NCBI GenBank assembly: GCA_022036555.1
Contig: CM039130.1
Coordinates: forward strand, 1,932,897-1,996,896
Length of the DNA stretch: 64,000 bases
Source: Microstegium vimineum
Taxonomy: Eukaryota; Streptophyta; Magnoliopsida; Poales; Poaceae
Reading direction: 5' to 3'
Shown: positions 55,857 to 64,000 of the stretch, in pieces
Layout: every line of letters begins with the position of its first letter
Numbering within the stretch: the stretch's first letter is position 1
Made by a program: the position numbers and the translations under genes
The notes under the pieces: generated by a model
What the model was told of the DNA's origin: nothing
Seen by the model: the letters and a program-made list of their open reading frames with translations, nothing else
Databases searched by the model: none

Positions 55857-55914
55857 TTACGTCTTATTTACGATATAGAGTGCTTTTAGGAGCTTCCCTC
55901 GCCTGTCTCCCCAA
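55857..55914 (+). repeat. Right copy of the duplicated segment (downstream part)
   Basis: Continues the segment interrupted by the Helitron: TACGTCTTATTTACGA...GCTTCCCTCGCC matches 42842-42897. Confidence 0.85.
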
Positions 55915-56238
55915 AGTTCTGCTCTGCTAGCATTTCCGATGATTGCTTTCCGGATATATCTCACCATAATCTAAAATCAAATGAACATAAGAGCAATAAC
56001 ATAGGCCCAGTTTGTCTAGAATTGGCCCAGTTTGTCTAGAAGGCAAAGGGGACTTATCTGCACGCATAAGAATTAGCGAATCATCTGCAAAGAGCAAGTG
56101 GGAGACCATCGGTGCCTCTTGACAAACTTTAATGCCAGCTAACACCCCACTATCTTCTGCCTTTTGAATTAGACAACATAGGCCTTCGGCAACAATTAGG
56201 AATAAATAAGGGGATAACGGGTCCTCTTGAGCAACTAA
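55915..56238 (-). mobile_element. LINE (non-LTR retrotransposon) reverse transcriptase fragment
   Basis: On the minus strand, from about 56230 to 56040, an open frame reads DPLSPYLFLIVAEGLCCLIQ, EAPMVSHLLFADDSLIL and MRADK. This is the palm region of plant LINE reverse transcriptases with the FADD catalytic box. The 5' and 3' parts of the element are missing. A 21-bp block (GGCCCAGTTTGTCTAGAA) is tandemly duplicated at about 56006-56042, just past the homology. Confidence 0.8.
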
Positions 56239-56315
56239 TGAGCATGTGGTGAGAGTTGGTAGAGCTAGTTAGCTCTGTTGAGCTGTCTAATGATGAGGAT
56301 TATATGCTGTGGGAT

Positions 56316-57891
56316 TGAAGAATCATGACCCTAGTTGGTTTCGGTGATTAACGACAATTAACGATTATTATGGCTAACGTGTGTTTTGCAGAGGCTATGA
56401 GTAGCCTAGCCATAGTGATCAACATGAATGGGCATCAATGAGTGTCACCTAGCCCCCAAGATGGATATCGTTCGGATTTCAAAGAGACATGATGAAGACC
56501 CTAGAATGATAGACTAAGTGCCATAAGGTGATGAAGGACACTTAGAAATAGATAGGGCTTTTATTTGATCTTTGACCGTTCTATTAAGAGGGGTTGAGAC
56601 TAGTAGCTTGACTTAGGAAAGCTTCATGACTTAGGTGTGGTGCACACTTGACTTCACTAGCTCTAAGGAAGCCTATGGTGACCGTAAGATAGCCTAGAAC
56701 AACTTCCATATTCATCGCGACGAAAAACGAAGTTGAGAGACCTGTTTTCTGGGCGACGGACGCTCCTGACGGAGGCGTCGGACGCTGTCCGTCGCGTCGG
56801 ACAAAGACGTCGGACGCTGGGTGGTTGAGTCCACAGCGTCCGTCGGCCTACCAGTGGCCATGTTTTTCTGGCTAAGTTTTTCAGGGTCCGACGGCCAGGC
56901 GTCGAACGCTTGGAGAGCGTCCGTCGGCCTTCCAGTGAGGGTGTTTTTCAACCCGAGCCAGAATATAGCATCGGACGCTGGGAAGAGCGTCCGTCGCCCC
57001 TCCGACGGACCGTCCGTCGCTGGGAAATCCTGTCAGAGATAGCCATTGGGGCTTCTGACGGAGCGTCCGTCGCCCAAAACTTTGTGCAGAACTAGCGTTG
57101 GAGCATGCGACGGAGCGTCCGTCGCCTAGTCGACGGAGCGTCTGTCGCCAACTTAAGTTGCCAGCTCGAGCTAGTTTTTTGAGGGGCTATTTATAGCTCC
57201 CCACACTTCTCTCCCACCTTACCTTTGCTCATTTGAGTTGCTGAGTTTGTTGAGAAGGTTGGGAAGAGAGCAAGAGCCCAGAGTGAGAGAGTGATTCGCA
57301 AATCCATCCATCCTCTCATCTAGTTCATCCAAGAGTTCAAGTGTGCATCCTCTAGTTGTGAAGCTTGAGTGAGTCAAGCAAAGATCAAGGCTTGTTACTC
57401 TTGGTGATCGACATCATCTAGACGGTCCGGTGGTGCTTGGAGGAAGGTGATCGCCGGAGGATTGTCGACGGCCCTTCTCCATCGAAGTTGTGATCGGTTG
57501 TGGGCGATTCACTGAGCCGGAGTGGCGAAGAATCAGCCCGTAGAGAGCACTCATCCCTTGCGCAGGATTGAGGGGGAGCTACACCTTGCGAGGTGCTCCA
57601 ATGAGGACTAGGGGGGAGTGTCGACTCCTCGATACCTCGGCAAAACATCGCCGTGTCAAGCATCTCTTTTCCTAGCTTTTTCTTACCGCATTACTTTCCG
57701 CACTTGTCTTTCAATTCATACTAGAATTGTGTAGGAAGTTTTCGCTTTCTATTGACTTGCTACCACTTTCTAGCTAGGACACACAAGCGGTAGGCACTAG
57801 GGGGTTAATTGGCTCTTTATAGGTTTAATTCTTGTCTAGAAATTAAAAAGAGCCCAATTCACCCCCCGTCTTGGGCATCTTGATCCTTTCA
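56316..57891 (+). repeat. 5' LTR of the copia element
   Basis: The ends TGAAGAATCATG and TTGATCCTTTCA are imperfect inverted repeats with TG...CA. The interior 56750-57150 carries many copies of a GCGTCCGTCG / GTCGGACGCT motif in both orientations. The left border is inferred because the partner LTR is outside the window. Confidence 0.72.
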
Positions 57892-57893
57892 AT

Positions 57894-57905
57894 TGGTATC
57901 AGAGC
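57894..57905 (+). other. Primer-binding site (initiator Met-tRNA)
   Basis: TGGTATCAGAGC, two bases after the LTR, is the standard plant retroelement tRNA-iMet complement. Confidence 0.9.
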
Positions 57906-57944
57906 AAGGTTTGCTCTAAATTAGGCTTTACCGCCTAGAGCAAG

Positions 57945-60359
57945 ATGTCCCACGGGGATGGACCACCTCCCATGTTCGATGGAGACGACTTTCCTTATTG
58001 GAAAGTTCGTATGGAGGCCTATCTAGAGGCAGTTGACGTGGGCGTGCTCAATGCCGCCACAAAGGGAGGCACTCTCTTCGCGGAGGACCTCAACTTTGAT
58101 AAGCACAATGCCAAGGCGAAGAACATTCTTTTTCGTGGCATTTGCAAGGATGTCTTCAACCGAGTGCATAATGCAAAGGACGCATTTGAGTTGTGGACCA
58201 CTATTTGTGCTCTTGACGTAGGCACAAAGTGTGAGCGTGAGGAACGCTATCACTTGGTCATGACTAAGCTCAATTCTTTTTCTATGCATGGAAATGAAAA
58301 TGCAAATGAAATGTACTCACGTCTTAATATTCTTGTAGAAGAATTGAATAGGCTCGATCTCAACCAAATGGCACCGGCCGATGTGGTGCGCAAGATTCTT
58401 TGTGTCTTGCCCATTGAGAAGTATGGCCACATCGTCATGGTTCTTCACCAAGGAGACCTCTCCGCCGCTACACCAACACAAATCTTGGGCAAGATCAATG
58501 CCCATGAGATGTACATGAAGATTGGTGATGGTGGCTCTTCTTCCTCCTCCAAAAAGAAAGAAAAAGAGGAGGAGAAGAAGGACTTGGCTCTCAAGGCATC
58601 CTCTTCGGAGAAGTGCAAGATACAATATGTGTATGAGAGTGCAAGTGATGGAGGGGATGATAATGACTTAGCTCTCATGGTGAAGAAGACAACAAAGATG
58701 TTGAAGAGGCTAAACAAGAATGGAGTCAAGTTTGACTCAAAGAAGAAGAAATTCTTCACAAGCTCTTCAAGAAAGCCTCTTTCCAAGATGGATTGCTACA
58801 ATTGTGGCAAATTTGGACACTTGACCCATGCTTACCCCGAAGAGAAGAAAGACAAGTATAAGAACAAGAAATTCAACAACAAGTTCAAGTACAACAAGGG
58901 AAATAAAGATGAGTCAAGTGATGAGGAGAAGAAGGATGACAAGTCATTCAAGAAGAAGAAGAACTTTAACTTCCACAAGAAGAAGAAGGATGGCAAAGCC
59001 TACATTGTTGGTGATTGGCTCACCAACATTGAAGACACAAGTGACTCATCCGGATATGAGAGTGAAGATGAGAAAGTGGCCGCCTTGGTGATTGGGTCAT
59101 CTACTCCACCGCCACCTCCTCCATCATCTCCGGGCTCATCCTCTACACACCTATGCCTCATGTCTAAAGGTGACAAGAAGGTACAAAAAGAGGATAATGA
59201 TGATGAGGCTAGCTCTAGTGATGATAGTGATGATGAGTTTGAGGCACCTTCCTATGATGAGCTAATTGTGATTTGCAACAAATACACTAAGCTCATTAGG
59301 AAGTATAAAGCTAAAAGTGAATCACTAGAGAAAGCCAACGATAACTTGCATGCTAAACTTGATGACTTGTCTAGTGCTAATGATGATTTGAAGCTTGAGA
59401 ACAAATCTCTCTCATCTAGCACTAGGGAGCTCAAAACCTCACTCAAGCAAGCTAATGAGAAACATGATAAGCTTGAGAGGTCAACACAAGAGCTCCATAC
59501 AAGATACAACTTGCTAAAAGATGACTACAACCAAGTTAGAAATGAACATGGCACGCTTGTGATAGCTAACGAATTGCTTACAAATGATCTTGCTACACAT
59601 GTTGCTATTAACCTGGTTGTTAAGTGTCATATAACTACTTCTTGTGAGGACTTGATTGATGAAGTTGCTAGTGAGCAAAATGCTAAGTGCAAGGGCAAGA
59701 AGGTAGTTGAGGCTGAAAAGTATGATGACTATGTGAAGATGAGGCAAGAGAATTCCAAGCTCAAGGAAGAGTTAATCAACCTCAAGGCAAACAAGCCATT
59801 CACTATCAAGTCGGCCAAACAAGATGACAATGATGCAATGACCTTGATCAACTCTCTCAAAGAGGAAAACGCAAAGCTCAAGGTTGAGAAGATTAAGTTA
59901 GCAAGTGGAATGGAGAAGTTCACCAAGGGCCACAACCTCCAAAGTGAGCTCTTGATGAGCACCATCATGAAGACCGACAAGTCCGGCATTGGGTTCAAGG
60001 AGAACCAAATCATGAAGGCCAAGGTCAAGATAGAAGCTAAGAACTACTACAAGAACAAGGCCATGAGGAACAACTATGACACACCTAAGCCCAAACCCAA
60101 GAAGTGCTTTGGATGTGGTCAAGAGGGTCACTTTGAATTCCAATGTAAGACTCCACCTCCCAATACCTTGCCTAAGCACACAAGGCTTTTTGCTCATGAT
60201 GCACACTTCATCATCATCAAGGACTCCAAGGGTAGACCCCAAGTTGTGTTTCTCGGTCCTAAGATGAAGAACAAGCCCAAAGTGCTATGGGTTGCTAAGG
60301 AGTTGGTGGACAAGGCTATGAGACCTCACCAAGTGTGGGTTCCCAAACAACAAGCTTAA
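57945..60359 (+). CDS. Copia gag protein
   Basis: 804 residues from the first ATG after the primer-binding site (CAAGATGTCC). The N-terminus MFDGDDFPYWKVRMEAYL and the copia-type gag (UBN2-like) region cover about residues 5-190. A Lys/Glu-rich low-complexity part follows. Two zinc-knuckle sites are visible. The first (CYNCGKFGHLTHAY, about residue 284) has Tyr where the last Cys is expected; the second (CFGCGQEGHFEFQC, about residue 720) is complete. A long coiled-coil-like stretch (about 430-690) lies between them. It would form the virus-like particle in the cytoplasm. The frame is intact although pol is broken, and two further in-frame stops (60378 and 60408) separate it from the protease. 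Confidence 0.85.
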   Translation: MSHGDGPPPMFDGDDFPYWKVRMEAYLEAVDVGVLNAATKGGTLFAEDLNFDKHNAKAKNILFRGICKDVFNRVHNAKDAFELWTTICALDVGTKCEREERYHLVMTKLNSFSMHGNENANEMYSRLNILVEELNRLDLNQMAPADVVRKILCVLPIEKYGHIVMVLHQGDLSAATPTQILGKINAHEMYMKIGDGGSSSSSKKKEKEEEKKDLALKASSSEKCKIQYVYESASDGGDDNDLALMVKKTTKMLKRLNKNGVKFDSKKKKFFTSSSRKPLSKMDCYNCGKFGHLTHAYPEEKKDKYKNKKFNNKFKYNKGNKDESSDEEKKDDKSFKKKKNFNFHKKKKDGKAYIVGDWLTNIEDTSDSSGYESEDEKVAALVIGSSTPPPPPPSSPGSSSTHLCLMSKGDKKVQKEDNDDEASSSDDSDDEFEAPSYDELIVICNKYTKLIRKYKAKSESLEKANDNLHAKLDDLSSANDDLKLENKSLSSSTRELKTSLKQANEKHDKLERSTQELHTRYNLLKDDYNQVRNEHGTLVIANELLTNDLATHVAINLVVKCHITTSCEDLIDEVASEQNAKCKGKKVVEAEKYDDYVKMRQENSKLKEELINLKANKPFTIKSAKQDDNDAMTLINSLKEENAKLKVEKIKLASGMEKFTKGHNLQSELLMSTIMKTDKSGIGFKENQIMKAKVKIEAKNYYKNKAMRNNYDTPKPKPKKCFGCGQEGHFEFQCKTPPPNTLPKHTRLFAHDAHFIIIKDSKGRPQVVFLGPKMKNKPKVLWVAKELVDKAMRPHQVWVPKQQA

Positions 60360-60410
60360 CTTCAAGTTGCTTGTGTGTAGGTGAACTACGAGACCGGTGG
60401 AAGTCATTAG

Positions 60411-63400
60411 GTGATTGATAGTGGATGCACTCAACATATGACCGGTGACTGCCGGATGTTCACCACACTTGAGGAAGATTGTGAAGGGCAAGACAAAATT
60501 ACCTTTGGGGACAACTCAAAAGGCAAAGTGCAAGGCCTAGGCAAAGTGGCAATCTCAAATGATCAATCAATATCAAATGTCTTGCTAGTACAATCTTTGA
60601 GATTCAACTTGCTATCGGTAGGACAACTATGTGATCTTGGTTTCCAATGTCTCTTCACTCCAAATGAGGTAGTTGTGACCAAGATTGAAGATTCATCATT
60701 GATATTCAAAGGGTTTCGGCACAACAATCTCTACCTAGTGGACTTCACCTCAAATGAAGCTAGTTTGCAAACATGTCTATTCTCCAAGAGCTCTTTGGGT
60801 TGGCTATGGCATAGAAGATTAGCACATGTGGGAATGTCAACTTTGAAGAAGCTTGTCAAGGAGATGATTAGAGGTGTGAAGGATGTGGTGTTTGATAAGG
60901 ACAAGTTGTGTAGTGCATGTCAAGCCGGCAAGCAAGTGGCCAACACCCATCCCACCAAAGCTTTCATGTCAACCTCAAGAGTCCTAGAGCTACTTCACAT
61001 GGATCTATTTGGACCTACCACCTATGCTAGCCTTGGCGGCAATCTCTTTTTCTTGGTGGTAGTTGACGACTACTCTAGGTACACTTGGGTGTTCTTTCTT
61101 CAAGACAAGAGAGAGACTCAATCAATATTCAAGAAGTTTGCAACTAGAGCCCAAAATGAGTTTGATGTGAAGATCAAGAAGATAAGAAGTGGCAATGGGA
61201 CCGAGTTTGTAAACACCAAGATTGAAGACTATTGTGATGAAGTTGGGATCAAGCATGAGGTGTCCGCCACCTATACCCCTCAACAAAATGGTGTAGTAGA
61301 GAGGAAGAATCGGACACTTATTACTCTTGCAAGATCAATGCTTGATGAATACAACACCCCCGAGAAGTTTTGGGCGAAGCAATCAACACCGCATGCTATG
61401 CGGCCAACCGGCTATTTGTCCAAAGGCTTCTCAAGAAGACCCCCTATGAGCTTGTGAATGGGAAGAAACCGGATATATCCTTTTTCCGAGTGTTTGGATG
61501 CAAAGTGTATATCTACAAGAAGCGCCAACACTTGGGCAAGTTTCAAAGGAGATGTGACATTGGTTTCTTACTTGGTTATTCTCTTAAATCCAAGGCATAT
61601 CGAGTATTTAACAAAGCCTCCGGCCTAGTTGAAGAAACATATGACTTGGAGTTTGATGAAACTAATGGCTCTCAAGAAGAGCATGAAAATCTTGATGATG
61701 TAGGTGATGAACCCTTGAGGAAGGCTATGAAGAATATGCCCGTTGGTGCAATCAACCGACAAGAGGTGGAAGAAGTTGAAGATGATGCAAATCAAGTACC
61801 CTCTCCACCTCACATGCCTCAAGTTGATGAAGAACAAGTGAGGGAAGCACAAGAAGATACCTTCATCCCTCAAGATCAAGCCGAGGCTCAAGCTAGTGAT
61901 GTTGATGCACCACAACCTCCTCCCCAAGTGATTGATAGAAGATCTACACCTATGCTTCAAGCTCATCCACAAGACCTCATCATAGGGAGTCCATCAAGGG
62001 GGGTAACAACTCGATCTAAACTTGCTTCTTATGTTGAACATCACTCCTTTGTTTCCTTTGTTGAGCCTTCTAGTGTGGAGGATGCACTTGCGGATCCGGA
62101 TTGGGTGAATGCCATGCATGAAGAGTTGAACAACTTCACCCGGAACGAAGTGTGGACACTAGTAGAAAAGCCCAAAGGGGCAAGAATCATTGGCACCAAG
62201 TGGGTGTTTAGGAACAAGCAAGATGATCAAGGCGTGGTTGTGAGAAATAAGGCAAGATTGGTGGCAAAGGGGTTCTCCCAAGTTGAAGGCTTGGATTTTG
62301 GGGAGACCTTTGCACCGGTTGCAAGACTAGAAGCCATTCGTATCCTTTTGGCATATGCTTCACATCATAAAATGAAACTTTTTCAAATGGATGTGAAGAG
62401 TGCCTTTCTAAATGGTTTCATCAATGAACTTGTTTTTGTCTCACAACCTCCCAGGTTTGAAGACCCCAATTGTCCTAATCATGTGTATAGGTTGTCCAAG
62501 GCACTCTATGGATTGAAGCAAGATCCAAGAGCTTAGTATGAGAGGCTAAGGGACTTCCTACTCAAGAAGGGCTTCAAGATCGGGAAAGTTGATACCACAC
62601 TCTTCACCAAGGTGCTAGATGGAGAGATCTTTGTTTGCCAAGTATATGTCGATGACATTATATTTGGGTCAACAAACCAAGATCATAGCAAGGAATTTGG
62701 TGCATTGATGTCCAAGGAGTTCGAGATGTCGATGATTGGCGAGCTAACCTTCTTCCTTGGCTTCCAAGTGAAGCAATTGAGGGAGGGTACCTTCATATCT
62801 CAAGAGAAGTACACTTATGATCTACTCAGGAAATTCAAGATGGAGGATTGCAAGCCAATCAAGACCCCAATGCCTACTAATGGGCATCTCGATCTCGATG
62901 AGGGAGGTAAACCGATAGACCAAACTTTTTACCGCTCAATGATCGGTAGTTTACTTTACCTCACCGCATCTAGGCCGGATATCATGTTTAGTGTGTGTAT
63001 GTGTGCTAGGTTTCAAGCAAGCCCTAAGGAGTCGCATCTTTGTGCGGTTAAAAGAATCCTTAGGTACATAAGGCACACCCCTAGCATGGGCCTTTGGTAT
63101 CCCAAAGGAGCTCCCTTCCAACTAGTTGGCTATTCCGATTCGGATTATGCCGGGTGTAAGGTTGATAGGAAGAGTACCTCCGGCGGGTGCCACATTCTAG
63201 GAAGATCACTTGTTTCTTGGTCCTCAAAGAAGTAAAACAATGTGGCATTGTCAACCGCCGAGGCGGAATACATTGCCATGGGAGCAAGTTGTGCACAAAT
63301 CTTATACATGACTAAACACTTCTTGATTACGACGTTGTTTTAAAAGATGTTCCACTTTTGTGTGATAATGAAAGCGCCGTAAAGCTTGTAAACAACCCGG

Positions 63401-63603
63401 TTCAACACTCTCGCACCAAGAACATAGATATTCGCTATCACTTTCTTAGAGATCATGTGGCTAGGAAAGACATAACACTAGTTGGAGTTAAGAGCGAAGA
63501 TCAATTGGCGGATATCTTCACTAAACCACTCGATGAAGCAACCTTTTGTAGGTTGAGAAGCGAGTTGAATGTGCTTGATCACTCTAACTTCACTAAAAAA
63601 TGA
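60411..63603 (+). pseudogene. Copia pol: protease, integrase, reverse transcriptase, RNase H, broken
   Basis: The protease site VIDSGCTQHM lies at its start. A GAG-pre-integrase HHCC region (WHRRLAHVGM...CSACQAGK) and an integrase core (LHMDLFGP, WVFFLQDK, YTPQQNGVVERKNRTL) follow in frame until about 61374. There an apparent one-base loss shifts the reading to the next frame. Reverse transcriptase (NEVWTLVEKPKGARIIGTKW; LFQMDVKSAFLNG; YVDD box near 62648) continues, with TAG at 62534-62536. The RNase H part (SDSDYAGCKVDRKSTSGGCH) meets TAA at 63233-63235, then another indel near 63310-63350. The last block (CDNESAVKLVNNP...LADIFTKPL) ends at 63603. No functional polymerase can be made from this copy. 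Confidence 0.9.
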
Positions 63604-64000
63604 TCTTGTGTGAACCAACCTTGCATCATGTGTAATATAATCATGTTAATTTAGCAATGCACATAGGCTTGGCTAACATGGTTGGAATAACCGTTCTTGA
63701 ACGTGTGAAGAAGTCCAAATCATGGTTTAAACTTGCAAGCAACCCAGATCCAAATTCTTGTAAATGCATTGCATGTGCATGTGTTGTTTGCCGTTCCTTT
63801 TCGGTTAAGTTTGAGCATCCTCTGTGTTCGTCCACTTAGGGGGAGCATTCCAAGCTCAAGACACTTCTATACCCCTCCTGTGGCCATATGATGACTCCTT
63901 GGTGCTTCCATTCGAATATTTTGAGCTAAAACTAAAATCTAAGCCTATGGCAAACTATTTGAAAATGAGAGTTTGAGAGATGGTTCTCATATCAAGTCCA
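63604..64000 (+). other. 3' internal non-coding part of the copia element
   Basis: No pol homology. A purine-rich AGGGGGAG at 63838-63845 resembles a polypurine tract, but no LTR start is evident after it before the window ends. Confidence 0.45.

Larger units (their letters stand above)
56316..64000 (+). mobile_element. Ty1/copia retrotransposon, Maximus/SIRE-like, 3' end beyond the window
   Basis: 5' LTR (56316-57891), Met-type primer-binding site, a large gag, protease, integrase, reverse transcriptase and RNase H in copia order, then a non-coding tail to the window edge. The 3' LTR is not in the window, so no target duplication can be checked. LTR length near 1.6 kb and a gag of about 800 codons fit the Maximus/SIRE lineage. 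The pol part carries several stops and at least two indels, so this copy is defective. Confidence 0.92.

Noticed and set aside
1..64000. CRISPR array, prophage or bacterial operon
   Set aside because: Intron-bearing plant genes and plant transposons throughout; no regularly spaced repeat-spacer pattern.

Overview
This is a plant nuclear window from a grass, most likely rice (Oryza sativa) or a close relative. The evidence is GC-rich, intron-poor 5' coding ends, Stowaway- and Tourist-type MITEs, chromovirus and copia LTR elements, Helitrons whose 3' hairpin is of the rice type, and a 13-exon cobalamin-independent methionine synthase gene whose spliced product has the usual plant length. From memory this gene set may fit the distal long arm of rice chromosome 12, but I cannot verify that here.

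Left part (1-25.6 kb, gene-bearing). It holds a decayed tRNA-Gly(GCC), an intronless cation/calcium exchanger (CCX, minus), an intronless E-class pentatricopeptide repeat gene (minus), a divergently oriented alpha-crystallin/HSP20-domain gene with a very long proline-rich tail and a hidden C-terminal membrane anchor (plus), and a complete methionine synthase gene (minus) with TATA box, leader exon and a 1.36-kb leader intron. A hAT-type foldback element with an 8-bp target duplication lies about 75 bp upstream of the methionine synthase TATA box.

Middle part (25.6-42 kb, accessory). It consists of MITEs, a minus-strand Helitron, a TG...CA repeat resembling a solo LTR, and a complete 5.7-kb chromovirus-type Ty3/gypsy element with target duplication CTTCG. 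That element's single polyprotein frame is closed only by four point stop codons.

Right part (42-56.3 kb). A CC-NBS-LRR resistance-gene relic with three frameshifts is bracketed by two direct copies of a roughly 0.75-kb segment that carries a candidate first exon. The right copy is split by a 2.6-kb Helitron, and the left copy preserves the empty insertion site to the base. The Helitron carries six intron-separated exons from the central/C-terminal part of an SPL1/SPL12-class SQUAMOSA-promoter-binding-like gene without its SBP DNA-binding domain. A truncated Ty3/gypsy 5' end (LTR, gag, protease) and a LINE reverse transcriptase fragment are also present.

Right end (56.3-64 kb). A 5'-complete, 3'-clipped Ty1/copia element of the large Maximus/SIRE type runs off the window. 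The host genes are unrelated housekeeping and organelle genes with no operon-like relation. The main biology is transposon activity: gene capture, promoter-proximal insertion, and decay.
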